Of a stretch of 39,510 nucleotides of DNA, positions 8,969 to 17,302 are shown piece by piece (position 1 is the first letter of the stretch; every line of letters begins with the position of its first letter). The notes below the pieces were generated by a model. It was not told where the DNA came from. It ran no database searches and was given only the letters and a program-made list of their open reading frames with translations. The translations under genes and the position numbers were made by a program. The stretch lies in NCBI RefSeq assembly GCF_007829435.1, contig NZ_VLJN01000021.1, positions 42,749-82,258 on the forward strand, given 5' to 3'. The stretch is from Cupriavidus gilardii J11 (lineage in GTDB: Bacteria > Pseudomonadota > Gammaproteobacteria > Burkholderiales > Burkholderiaceae).

Positions 8969-9919
8969 ATGGGAAGATTCGCACGCTTTACCGCCCTCGC
9001 GGCGGCGGTCGGGATCGCCGCGGTAGTGGGCACCGAAGTGTTTGCCCGTGCGGCGTTGGGGCTGGGTGAGCCCCCGCTTTACCAGCCCGACAGCGAGATC
9101 GAATACATGCTGAAGCCCAGCCAGGACCTGCATCGCTTCGGCAATCACTATGTGGTGAACCGCTTCAGCATGCGCTCAGAGGACTTCAGTCCGCAGCGGG
9201 CGCCGGGCGAGCGGCGCGTGCTGGTGTTCGGCGACTCCGTGGTCAACGGCGGCGCGCGCATCGACCAGCGGCGGCTGGCCACCGAGCAACTGCGGGCAAG
9301 GCTGACGGCCGGCGGCGGCAAGGCCACGGTGGGCAATGTCTCGGCCTTCAGCTGGGGGCCGGCGAACTGGCTGGCCTACGCGCGGCGCTATGGTTTCTTC
9401 GATGCCGACACGGTCATCGTCGTGGTCAACGATGGCGACTACGGCGACGTGCCGAGCTTCGCGCCGCTGAATCCGCATACCCACCCTTCGACGCCACCTT
9501 GGTCCGCGGTCTGGGAAGGTGCCACGCGGTATCTGCCCGAATACTTCGGCACCGCCTCGCTCGGCGCGCCCCCGCAGGAGCCGCACGAAGAGGACCGGCA
9601 GGCCTCGCTGCGCGACCTCGACGCCTTCCTCGAATTGGCCAAGCAGGGCGGACGGAAGGTCCGGCTGGTGCAGCACTTCCAGCGCAACGAGCTTGACGCG
9701 GACGTGATGCCGACCGGACTGGCGGCCTTCGCGCGCGCCTGCGCCGAACGCGGCGTGCCGGTCGTCAGCCTGCGCGAGCCGGAGCGGCGCAGCCGCGATT
9801 CCGCTTATTTCGACGATATCCACCTTAACGCGGCAGGCCAGGATATCCTGGCGCAGGGCCTGCTCGCGGCGCTGGACACGGCGGACAATCTGTTCGACCT
9901 CGCGTTCGCCGATCGTTGA
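8969..9919 (+). CDS. SGNH/GDSL-type hydrolase, membrane-anchored or secreted
   Basis: This 316-residue protein has an N-terminal hydrophobic helix (residues 6-24), so it is probably anchored in or exported across the inner membrane. SGNH hallmarks are block I FGDSVVNGG with nucleophile Ser90 and block V DDIH with Asp282 and His285 completing the triad. The family includes esterases and glycan O-acetyl transferases or esterases. GGAGAGG sits 5 bases before the ATG at 8969. It follows the oligosaccharyltransferase gene on the same strand after 182 bases, so a role in modifying the transferred glycan is possible but unproven. Confidence 0.8.
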   Translation: MGRFARFTALAAAVGIAAVVGTEVFARAALGLGEPPLYQPDSEIEYMLKPSQDLHRFGNHYVVNRFSMRSEDFSPQRAPGERRVLVFGDSVVNGGARIDQRRLATEQLRARLTAGGGKATVGNVSAFSWGPANWLAYARRYGFFDADTVIVVVNDGDYGDVPSFAPLNPHTHPSTPPWSAVWEGATRYLPEYFGTASLGAPPQEPHEEDRQASLRDLDAFLELAKQGGRKVRLVQHFQRNELDADVMPTGLAAFARACAERGVPVVSLREPERRSRDSAYFDDIHLNAAGQDILAQGLLAALDTADNLFDLAFADR

Positions 9920-9955
9920 CGCGCATCAGCCTTTGAGCCCGGGGCAGGTTCCCGA

Positions 9956-10459
9956 TCAATCCGCGGCGCCCGGTGCGGCTGCCGGTTCCGCGACCCAATC
10001 CCCCGACTTGCCGCCGTGCTTTTCCAGCAGCCGGATGTCGCCCATCACCATGCCGCGGTCCACCGCCTTGCACATGTCGTAGATGGTCAGCAGCGCGACC
10101 TGCACGCCGGTCAGCGCTTCCATCTCCACGCCGGTCTGGCCCCGCGTTTCCGCGCGTACGGTGCAGGTCACGGCGTGGCGCGCGTCGTCCAGTGCGAAGT
10201 CCAGCGCGACCTTGGTCAGCGCAAGCGGATGGCATAGGGGAATCAGGTCGGCCGTGCGCTTGGTGGCCATGATGCCCGCCACGCGGGCGATGCCAAGCAC
10301 ATCTCCCTTCTTGGCGGTGCCGTCGCGCACCAGCGCGAACGTGGACGGCGCCATCTCGATGGTGCCCGTGGCGATGGCCACGCGGTGCGTGGTGTCCTTG
10401 TTGCCGACGTCGACCATGTGCGCCTGGCCGCTGGTGTCGAAATGGGTGAGCTTGTTCAT
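9956..10459 (-). CDS. moaC: cyclic pyranopterin monophosphate synthase MoaC
   Basis: MoaC converts the 3',8-cyclo-GTP made by MoaA into cyclic pyranopterin monophosphate, the second step of molybdenum cofactor synthesis. The protein is 167 residues. Residues matching the E. coli active site are in register: Lys51, Asp128 and Lys131 (IYDMCKAVD). The PLCHPL motif is at 74-79. The C-terminus has a short Ala/Pro tail. It is convergent with the SGNH gene and divergent from the BepA-like gene; no other moa gene is in the window. Confidence 0.97.
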   Translation of the reverse strand: MNKLTHFDTSGQAHMVDVGNKDTTHRVAIATGTIEMAPSTFALVRDGTAKKGDVLGIARVAGIMATKRTADLIPLCHPLALTKVALDFALDDARHAVTCTVRAETRGQTGVEMEALTGVQVALLTIYDMCKAVDRGMVMGDIRLLEKHGGKSGDWVAEPAAAPGAAD

Positions 10460-10634
10460 GGCGATGGGGCCGACATGGTGGCCGGAAAAAAGAAGTCAAC
10501 GAACGGCAGGGGGCGGCGAAGCGCAAGGGCGTGGCGGCGCCGGCGATGCGCCCGCGAAACCGGCATCGCGATCGCGGCACCGGATGCGACGCCGCGCCGC
10601 CGGAACGTCCGCGCGAGGCCGCTATCATAGCAAC

Positions 10635-12362
10635 ATGCCGAAGCTCCCGAACGTTGCCGAGACCGCTGCAGCCGCCACCCGCGGGCCGCGCCGTCCGTAT
10701 TGTTGGCCGCGCCGCACACTGGCCGCGCTGCTCGCGACCGTGCTGGCCGCGCCCGCGTGGCCGCAGGGCGCCGGCGGCATCCCGCCCAACCTTGGACTAT
10801 CGACGGACGCCAGCGACCAGGTCTACGACAACCTGAGCCGCAGCGTGCGGGCCGGCCAGCAATCGGAATTCGGCCTGCGCAGCGCCAACCCCGTGGTCGA
10901 GGGCGGCGGCATCCAGCTGCCCGACATGGGCGACCCTTCAACCGCCGCGCTGTCGCCCGACATGGAGAAGCGTCTGGGCGATCGCATCATGCGCGATATC
11001 CGACGCGACCCCCAATACGTCAACGATGCGCTGCTGGCCGACTATCTGAACGCGCTGGGCTACCGGCTGGTGCAGGCGGCGCGCCGGCAGAACCTGGCCG
11101 GCACCGGCGGTGGCGGCACGTTCGCCACCGGCTACGAACTGTTCGCCGTGCGCGACCGCACCATCAACGCCTTCGCGTTGCCCGGCGGCTATATCGGCGT
11201 GCACACCGGCCTGCTGGTGCAGTCGGAAACGGAATCCGAGTTGGCGTCGGTGGTGGGCCACGAAATCGGCCACGTCACCCAGCGCCATATCGCGCGCGGG
11301 ATCACCAGCCAGGACCAGTCGATGTGGATCGCGCTGGCCTCCATGGTGCTGGCGGGCCTGGCCGCCACCCGCAGCCCCGACGCCGCCGCCGCGCTGGCGA
11401 TGGGCGGGCAGGGCGCCGCGGTGGCCAACCAGCTGTCGTTCTCGCGCGGTGCCGAACGCGAGGCGGACCGGGTGGGCTTCCAGATCCTGTCGGCAGCCGG
11501 ATTCGACCCGCGGGGCATGCCGGATTTCTTCCGCCGGCTGCAACGGGTGACCGGCATCTCGGAGAACTCCGTGCCCGCCTATGTGCGGACACACCCGCTC
11601 ACATCCGAACGGATCGCCGATATGCAGGACCGCGCCAGCCATGTGCCGGCTCGCCATGTGCAAAGCACACCGGAATACGAGTTCGCCCGGGCGCGCGCCC
11701 GCATCCTGCAGGAATCGAATCCGACCGATGTCCACAACGCCCGGCAGGCGTTGCAGGCGCAGCTTGCCGGCGCCTCGGCGGTGCGCCTGCCGGCGCTGTA
11801 CTACGGCATCGCGCTGGCGGAGCAGCGCCTGGGCCGTTTGCCGCAGGCGGAACAGGCGCTGATGGAGGCACGGCGGCGCTACGGCAATATACCCGGGGTG
11901 TCGTCGGGAAGCCCGATGCTGGACGTGATGGCGATCGAGCTGGCGCGCGGACAAGGGAGGGTGTCGGAGGCGGTATCGCAGGCGGTGGCATCGATGAAGG
12001 CCTTTCCGCTATCACATGCGGTGGCGCTGTCGTATGCCGAGACGCTGCTCGGCGCCGGGCGCTCCGACGAGCTGATTGCCTTCCTGCGCTCGCGCACCCG
12101 CGAGGAAACGGCCCGTTCGGAATGGTGGGAACTGCTCGCCCGTGCCTACGCGGCGCAGGGCAAGCGTGTGCAGCAGCATCAGGCGCTGGCGGAGAAGTAC
12201 GCGGTTGACGGCGCCTATCAGGCCGCGATCGAGCAACTGCAGATCGCGCGCAAGGCGGGCGACGGCGACTTCTATACGCTGTCCGAGGTGGACGCCCGCC
12301 TGCACCAGCTCGAACGCCAGTATCGCGAGGAACGGCAGGACAACAAGGGCCTGCCGAACTGA
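10635..12362 (+). CDS. bepA: BepA-like periplasmic M48 metalloprotease with TPR-like tail
   Basis: BepA (YfgC) is a periplasmic protease and chaperone that helps LptD and other outer-membrane proteins assemble. This 575-residue protein has an N-terminal export signal (hydrophobic core about 28-42). The M48 domain has the zinc motif HEIGH at 209-213, and Glu274 of an ExxxD motif as third ligand. The His of the VRTHPLTSERIAD segment corresponds to BepA's regulatory His. The C-terminal ~240 residues are helical and TPR-like. I use the ATG at 10635; no clear Shine-Dalgarno precedes it, and TATCAT lies only 6 bases upstream. It is convergent with the next gene, with stops 9 bases apart. Confidence 0.88.
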   Translation: MPKLPNVAETAAAATRGPRRPYCWPRRTLAALLATVLAAPAWPQGAGGIPPNLGLSTDASDQVYDNLSRSVRAGQQSEFGLRSANPVVEGGGIQLPDMGDPSTAALSPDMEKRLGDRIMRDIRRDPQYVNDALLADYLNALGYRLVQAARRQNLAGTGGGGTFATGYELFAVRDRTINAFALPGGYIGVHTGLLVQSETESELASVVGHEIGHVTQRHIARGITSQDQSMWIALASMVLAGLAATRSPDAAAALAMGGQGAAVANQLSFSRGAEREADRVGFQILSAAGFDPRGMPDFFRRLQRVTGISENSVPAYVRTHPLTSERIADMQDRASHVPARHVQSTPEYEFARARARILQESNPTDVHNARQALQAQLAGASAVRLPALYYGIALAEQRLGRLPQAEQALMEARRRYGNIPGVSSGSPMLDVMAIELARGQGRVSEAVSQAVASMKAFPLSHAVALSYAETLLGAGRSDELIAFLRSRTREETARSEWWELLARAYAAQGKRVQQHQALAEKYAVDGAYQAAIEQLQIARKAGDGDFYTLSEVDARLHQLERQYREERQDNKGLPN

Positions 12363-12371
12363 CCCTCGCGG

Positions 12372-12959
12372 TCAGGACGGGCGCGGCTCCGCTGGCGCCT
12401 GCGGCTGCCGCATGAAGCCGAACTGCCGTGGCACGTCAGCCTCGCTGATCGGCTCGATGCGCAGATCCTGTCCCTGGTGATGGAACACGCCAAGATCGGC
12501 GCCGCACGCCTCGCCATGCCAGGTGCACTGGCTGCTGAAGGCATCCAGGTCATGGTCGTACAGCAGCGCGGGCTGCAGGCCGGTTTCACCCTCGATCTCG
12601 CCGGCCAGCATCACATTGCCATGCTCGTCCACATGGCAGGCGCGGGGCGTGAACGCTCGCCCGGTGGTGGTGTGAAACGCGCCATCGTGGAACCGGACCA
12701 CCCACGGGGTATAGGCGAGATTGACGAACACGCGCTGCGGCCCGTTCTGAAAAAACCATGCGCCCCGCTCATCGCGCTGGTAATTGCGTTCGATAAACGC
12801 AATCAGCGCGGGATGCCGTATCGGATCGCCGGACAGGCCATGTTGCTGCGCGAACTCGTTGCGCATCCGCCATTGCCCGCGGCGGTCCAGGGCCAGCCAT
12901 CCATAGCAGCAAGGAACATTGGGCCATCGGGCCATGGCCTGCTTGACGATGTCGTCCAT
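12372..12959 (-). CDS. conserved hypothetical protein, 195 aa
   Basis: I recognise this as a conserved betaproteobacterial protein of unknown function, possibly the DUF2946/DUF2944 neighbourhood, but I cannot assign the number. It is soluble, Trp- and His-rich, with no signal peptide. Features include WLALDRRGQWRMRNEFAQ, FFQNGPQRVFVNLAYTPWV near the middle, and a His/Cys-containing C-terminal half (CTWHGEAC). AGGAGGA lies just upstream of the ATG and supports this start over longer in-frame options. It lies 52 bases downstream of the YheT-like gene on the same strand and may be cotranscribed with it. Confidence 0.75.
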   Translation of the reverse strand: MDDIVKQAMARWPNVPCCYGWLALDRRGQWRMRNEFAQQHGLSGDPIRHPALIAFIERNYQRDERGAWFFQNGPQRVFVNLAYTPWVVRFHDGAFHTTTGRAFTPRACHVDEHGNVMLAGEIEGETGLQPALLYDHDLDAFSSQCTWHGEACGADLGVFHHQGQDLRIEPISEADVPRQFGFMRQPQAPAEPRPS

Positions 12960-13011
12960 GCCGTCTTCCTCCTGTCGGTGCCCGTCGTAGGCTCTTGAAG
13001 CGTAGCCCCGC

Positions 13012-14076
13012 CTAGGCGAGCCCGTCGAAAAATCGCAGTATGCGCGCGGGCAGCCATTCCACGCCGCCGGGCGGATTCGCCGGCAGCGGCAGGTGCCGGC
13101 GCCAGCCCTGCGGTGGCTCCAGAAAGCCGACGTGGCCCCCGTGCTCGGGCTGGTCCAGCTGCACGGCGCGGCTGACATCGGCCGGTCCCGGCAGATGGCG
13201 GCCCGGCAGGAAGGGGTCGTTGCGCGCGTTCAGCACCAGCGTCGGCACCGCGATGTCGCGCAGCACGGGTTTGCTGGCCGCGCGTTGCCAGTAGTCGTCG
13301 GTGTCCCGGAAGCCATGCAGCGGTGCGGTAACCACGTTATCGAACGCGTACAGGTCCCGGCTTGCCAGCATGGCGTCGCGGTCGAACAGGCCCGGAAACT
13401 GCGCGAGCTTGGCCAGCGACTTCTGCTTCAGCGTCTGCAGGAACATCCGCGTATAGACGCGATTGAACCCAACGGCCAGCGCCGCGCCGCCAGCGGCGAG
13501 GTCCAGCGGTGCGGAGATCGACGCCGCGCCCGCCAGGAAGCCGGCGGCACCCTGCGCCTCGCCCAGATAGCGCAGCAGCGCATTGCCGCCAAGCGACACG
13601 CCCACCGCGTACAGCCGGCGCCCGTCCGCTGCATGGCGCTCGCGCAGGCGCTGCAGGATCCAGCCGATCTCGACGAAATCGCCGGAGTGGTAGAAGCGCG
13701 GCGCGCGGTTCATCTCGCCGGAACAGCCGCGGAAATGCGGAACCACACCCGCCCAGCCGCGCAGCGCAAGCGCGTGCATCAGCGACTGTGCGTAGTGGCT
13801 GGTCGAATTGCCCTCCAGGCCATGGAACATCACCACCAGCGGCGCGCCGGGCGGCACCGCATGCGTGGTCCAGTCCAGGTCGATGAAATCGCCATCGGGC
13901 GAGTCCCAGCGCTCGCGCCGGAAGGCGACCCGGGGCCGTCGGGTCAGCCGGGCCGGGATGATGGTCTGGCTGTGGCCATCACGCAGCCACCATGGCATGC
14001 GGACACCGGCGCCGAACGGGGCGGTGCCGGCGCGCCGATCAGGCAGGGAATCGATGGACAGCGGTGGTCGTGACAT
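13012..14076 (-). CDS. YheT-family alpha/beta hydrolase
   Basis: This is a 354-residue alpha/beta-hydrolase of the YheT/ABHD1-3 type, probably an esterase or lipid hydrolase. The oxyanion segment is HGLEG at 85-89 and the nucleophile elbow is GVSLGG with Ser161. The acid sits in NARNDPFLP and the catalytic His in EHGGHVGF near the C-terminus. The family's N-terminal MPWWLRDGHSQTIIP segment is present. ATG at 14076 is preferred to the TTG two codons upstream. The natural substrate is unknown. Confidence 0.88.
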   Translation of the reverse strand: MSRPPLSIDSLPDRRAGTAPFGAGVRMPWWLRDGHSQTIIPARLTRRPRVAFRRERWDSPDGDFIDLDWTTHAVPPGAPLVVMFHGLEGNSTSHYAQSLMHALALRGWAGVVPHFRGCSGEMNRAPRFYHSGDFVEIGWILQRLRERHAADGRRLYAVGVSLGGNALLRYLGEAQGAAGFLAGAASISAPLDLAAGGAALAVGFNRVYTRMFLQTLKQKSLAKLAQFPGLFDRDAMLASRDLYAFDNVVTAPLHGFRDTDDYWQRAASKPVLRDIAVPTLVLNARNDPFLPGRHLPGPADVSRAVQLDQPEHGGHVGFLEPPQGWRRHLPLPANPPGGVEWLPARILRFFDGLA

Positions 14077-14124
14077 GCGCAATGGAGGGCGACAGTGCGG
14101 CGCAGGGGGCAGTCGCCGCCATCG

Positions 14125-14565
14125 TCAATGCAGCGCCTGCTTCGCCGTCGCGGCCGCGATCGTCACCTGCGTCGCGTTGGCCGGACTGCAATGGATATGG
14201 GCGATGCGCCAGCCTTCGTGGTTCTGCATCAACACATAGGTGGTATGGACGTACAGGTCCGCCTCGACGCGGTCGGTGGCGAAGCGCAGCGCCTCGGTGA
14301 CATCGAAGATCGACACGCCAAGCGTCGAATGGCTGCTGCTCTCCAGCACGTCGACCAGCACCGGCCGCCGGTCGAGCAGCTTCAGGAAGGCTTGCCGCAG
14401 GTCATCGTGGCCGATCAGCCGCTGGCCGTCCGGCATCACGCAGGTGATCGAATCTTCGTCCAGCCACAGCCGCACCGCGCCATCGGCATCGCGCAGCTTC
14501 AGCGCCTCGCGAAAGGCGTCGACGATGTCTTCGGCGGAATCGAACAGGCGAGCGAAGCGTGGCAT
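14125..14565 (-). CDS. SnoaL/NTF2-like domain protein
   Basis: This 146-residue protein has the make-up of a single NTF2-like cone fold of the SnoaL_3/DUF4440 type. It opens with a helix containing DIVDAFREALKLRDADGAVRLWLDEDSITCV. Further on are GQRLIGHDDLRQAF and a beta-rich end with LYVHTTYVLMQNHEGWRIAHIHCS. Such proteins bind or turn over small ligands, but none can be named. It lies between waaF and the YheT-like gene on the same strand. Confidence 0.75.
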   Translation of the reverse strand: MPRFARLFDSAEDIVDAFREALKLRDADGAVRLWLDEDSITCVMPDGQRLIGHDDLRQAFLKLLDRRPVLVDVLESSSHSTLGVSIFDVTEALRFATDRVEADLYVHTTYVLMQNHEGWRIAHIHCSPANATQVTIAAATAKQALH

Positions 14566-14626
14566 GGCGGTATCGGTCGGTGAGCCGGCACGGGGGCCAG
14601 GTGGACGGTGAGTCGGTGCCGGCAAA

Positions 14627-15649
14627 TCAGGGCCGGTGAAGCAGTTTGCGTAGCTCCACGAACACCATTTCCGGCTCGATCTCACGCAGGCAGCGAAGAT
14701 GCCCCAGCGGGCATTCCCGCTGGAAGCAAGGGCTGCATTCGAGCTGGAGCCACATGATACCCGCAGCCTGTGACAGCGGGGGCGTGTGGCGGGGGTCGCT
14801 GGACCCGAACACCGCCACCTGCGGCCGGTTCAGCGCCGCGCTGACATGCATCAGACCGGAATCGTTGCACACCGCCGCCTCGGCCAGCGCCAGCAGGTCG
14901 ATGGCATCGTCGAGCGAGGTCTGGCCGCACAGGTTGCGCACGAAGGGCGCGCCGGCGCAGATTTCGGCTGCGATCTCCGCATCCTTGGCCGATCCGAGCG
15001 TCACGATCTGCGCGTACGGGTACGAACGCCGCAGCATCTGGGCCAGTTCGGCGAAATGGGGCGCCGGCCAGCGCTTGGCCGGACCGTATTCGGCGCCCGG
15101 GCAGAAGGCGATCAGCCGCGTATTCGGTGCAATGCCAAACCGCTCGGCCGTCTTGGCCATGCGGGCCGGATCGACGGAAAGCCGCGGTTCGGGCAGGGAT
15201 TCCGGCAGCCGCGCCCCCGGCTTCAGCGCGAGCCGGGCATAGTGCTCGACCATCGGCGGCCGGTGGTCCCGCGGCGGATTGGCATGGCGGATGTTCAGCA
15301 CGCCGAAGCGGAATTCGCCGCGATAGCCCACCCGCAGCGGGATGTCGGCCAGCCACGGAATCAGCGCCGATTTCAGCGAGTTGGGCAGCACGTAGGCGAC
15401 GTCGTAGCCCTCGTTCTTCAACTGCTGGGCGAACATCACGCGAGCCGACAGCTGCAGCTTGCCGTGCGCCAGATCGGTGGGAAAGACCCGGCCGATCTGC
15501 GGCATGCGGGCGAGCACGGGCGCCACCCATTTGGGCGCCAGTGCGTCGATGACCAGGCGCGGATGCCGCTGCTTGAGCAGCGCGAACATCGGCTGCGCCA
15601 TCAGCGCATCGCCGATCCAGTTTGGAGCGATGACGAGGGCTTTCTTCAT
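14627..15649 (-). CDS. waaF: ADP-heptose--LPS heptosyltransferase II
   Basis: WaaF adds the second L-glycero-D-manno-heptose to the lipopolysaccharide inner core at the cytoplasmic face of the inner membrane. This is a 340-residue glycosyltransferase family 9 protein. It starts MKKALVIAPNWIGDALMAQP and has AFCPGAEYGPAKRWP at the domain junction. The C-terminal nucleotide-sugar segment includes CNDSGLMHVSAALNRPQVAVFGSSDPRHTPP, followed by a Cys-containing tail. ATG at 15649 is chosen over a TTG two codons upstream. The zinc-finger gene lies 133 bases upstream on the same strand. Confidence 0.94.
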   Translation of the reverse strand: MKKALVIAPNWIGDALMAQPMFALLKQRHPRLVIDALAPKWVAPVLARMPQIGRVFPTDLAHGKLQLSARVMFAQQLKNEGYDVAYVLPNSLKSALIPWLADIPLRVGYRGEFRFGVLNIRHANPPRDHRPPMVEHYARLALKPGARLPESLPEPRLSVDPARMAKTAERFGIAPNTRLIAFCPGAEYGPAKRWPAPHFAELAQMLRRSYPYAQIVTLGSAKDAEIAAEICAGAPFVRNLCGQTSLDDAIDLLALAEAAVCNDSGLMHVSAALNRPQVAVFGSSDPRHTPPLSQAAGIMWLQLECSPCFQRECPLGHLRCLREIEPEMVFVELRKLLHRP

Positions 15650-15782
15650 GGGCAAGACAATGGCATCCCGACCGGCAGCGCGGTGCGCCGGCGGATGCGC
15701 GCTTCCGCGGCAAGCCGGCGCGCGCGCGCCCCGGCCCGCGTCGCGCGAGGCCGGGGAAGCGGGCCGCCAGCCGGCCGGCGAA

Positions 15783-15977
15783 TCAGTGGTGGCCCTTCAG
15801 GACGACGCCGGCCTTGAGCTGGTAGACCGTGCCGCAGTACGGGCATTTGGCCTGGCCGGTGTCGGCCACGTCGAGAAACACGCGCGGATGATAGTTCCAC
15901 GCCGGCGTATTGGGCGTGGGGCAGTGCAGCGGAAGGTCTTCGGCGCCGACTTCGACGACGTTGTTGGTTTGCGTCAT
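15783..15977 (-). CDS. CHCC-type zinc-finger protein (NDUFS6-like)
   Basis: This 64-residue protein matches the zf-CHCC family related to mitochondrial complex I subunit NDUFS6. Cys19, His30, Cys45 and Cys48 form the metal site (C-x10-H-x14-C-x2-C). Function in bacteria is not established. In related genomes it is usually next to ilvE, as here (ilvE ends 95 bases upstream of its start). A GC-rich hairpin (about 15730-15759) without a T tract lies downstream of it. Confidence 0.88.
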   Translation of the reverse strand: MTQTNNVVEVGAEDLPLHCPTPNTPAWNYHPRVFLDVADTGQAKCPYCGTVYQLKAGVVLKGHH

Positions 15978-16071
15978 GGTGTTGCGGGGTGGGCTTGAGA
16001 ATCCTGCTGGCTGTTGCTTCCGGCCCGGATCTGGCGGGGCCGGTGTTCGGGACGGTCGGGGACCGCGGTCT

Positions 16072-16992
16072 TCAGACCAGCGTCAGCCAGTGCTTGTATT
16101 TTTCGTCGTTGCCGCCAACCGCGGCGAAGAAGGCATCCTGGATGCGCTTGGTCACCGGGCCGCGGCGGCCTTCGCCGATGACGCGGTCGTCCAGTTCGCG
16201 GATCGGCGTGACTTCGGCGGCCGTGCCGGTGAAGAACGCCTCGTCGGCGCAGTACACCTCGTCGCGGGTGATGCGCTTCTCGCGCACCTCGATGCCCAGG
16301 TCACGGGCGATCGTCAGCGTCGCGTCGCGCGTGATGCCGTCCAGGCAGGAAGCCAGGTCCGGTGTATAGATCACACCATTGCGCACGATGAAGACGTTCT
16401 CGCCGGAGCCCTCGCTGACATAGCCGTCGGTGTCGAGCAGCAGCGCCTCGTCATAGCCAAGGCCGGTGGCTTCCTGGTTGGCGAGGATCGAGTTGATGTA
16501 ATAGCCGCTCGCCTTGGCGCGCACCAGCGACACGTTGACATGGTGGCGCGTGAACGACGATGTCTTGACGCGGATGCCACGCTCCATGCCCTCCTCGCCG
16601 AGGTACGCGCCCCACGGCCAGGCCGCGATCGCCACATGGATGGTATTGCCGCGCGCGGACACGCCAAGCTTCTCGGAGCCGATCCACACCAGCGGGCGGA
16701 TATAGCAGGACTCCAGGTTGTTCGCCCGGACCACCTCGCGCTGGGCGGTTTCGAGCGTGGCTTGGTCGAACGGCATCTCCATCTGGAAGATCTTGGCCGA
16801 GTTGAACAGCCGGCGGGTGTGTTCCTTCAGGCGGAAGATCGCGGTGCCGGACGGCGTCTTGTACGCGCGCACGCCCTCGAACACGCCCATGCCGTAGTGC
16901 AGGGTATGGGTCAGCACGTGGATCTTGGCGTCGCGCCAATCGATCAGCTTCCCATCCATCCAGATTTTTCCGTCACGATCGGCCATCGACAT
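16072..16992 (-). CDS. ilvE: branched-chain amino acid aminotransferase
   Basis: IlvE is the PLP enzyme for the last step of leucine, isoleucine and valine synthesis. The 306-residue protein is a class IV aminotransferase. It has the N-terminal HTLHYGMGVFEGVRAYKT segment, the PLP-lysine region VRAKASGYYINSILANQEA, and the cofactor-binding signature EGSGENVFIVRNGVI. I start at 16992 because GGGGAG is well placed before that ATG; a second ATG lies two codons later. A sigma70-like promoter lies 40-68 bases upstream. Confidence 0.96.
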   Translation of the reverse strand: MSMADRDGKIWMDGKLIDWRDAKIHVLTHTLHYGMGVFEGVRAYKTPSGTAIFRLKEHTRRLFNSAKIFQMEMPFDQATLETAQREVVRANNLESCYIRPLVWIGSEKLGVSARGNTIHVAIAAWPWGAYLGEEGMERGIRVKTSSFTRHHVNVSLVRAKASGYYINSILANQEATGLGYDEALLLDTDGYVSEGSGENVFIVRNGVIYTPDLASCLDGITRDATLTIARDLGIEVREKRITRDEVYCADEAFFTGTAAEVTPIRELDDRVIGEGRRGPVTKRIQDAFFAAVGGNDEKYKHWLTLV

Positions 16993-17031
16993 GCTGGTCT
17001 CCCCGAAATGCGTCAAAAGTGCAAAGGCGAC

Positions 17032-17060
17032 ATTGTAAGCCCCGGGCCGGTCGGTGCCAA
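17032..17060 (-). promoter_or_regulatory. probable sigma70 promoter of ilvE
   Basis: On the minus strand, -35 TTGGCA (17055-17060) and -10 TACAAT (17032-17037) are separated by 17 bases. Each hexamer matches consensus at five of six positions. The predicted leader is about 33 bases. Confidence 0.7.
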
Positions 17061-17070
17061 CGAAGTCCAT

Positions 17071-17113
17071 CTCCCCTCTCCCGCGAGCGGGAGAGGGCCG
17101 GGGGAGAGGGCAG
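17071..17113. repeat. REP-like repeat, second copy
   Basis: This element has the same hairpin plus GGGGGAGAGGGCAG tail as the right half of the repeat at 6135-6254. It lies between the divergent ilvE and Bug-receptor genes. The 310-base gap also contains the ilvE promoter and a possible sigma54 promoter. Confidence 0.75.
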
Positions 17114-17201
17114 TCCTCCCCCGACCAACCGGCAAGCCCGCCCTATATACCCTCCCGTCATACCCTCAATCCAACTCGATAGTTTGGAAAGTGCGGCTCA
17201 C

Positions 17202-17218
17202 TTGGTATCGTAATTGCT
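17202..17218 (+). promoter_or_regulatory. possible sigma54 promoter of the Bug receptor gene
   Basis: TTGG (17202-17205) and TTGCT (17214-17218) place GG and GC exactly ten bases apart, as in -24/-12 promoters. The TTGCW half is perfect; the -24 half loses the CACG part. The predicted leader would be about 75 bases. No upstream enhancer or cognate activator gene is obvious here. Confidence 0.4.
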
Positions 17219-17302
17219 TTGCTGGACGACATGCGCCTGTTTCGCCGCCATGAGCCAAGCAGGTTGTGCCGCTGCCTCATCAACCGACTACCGAAGCCAA
17301 CC

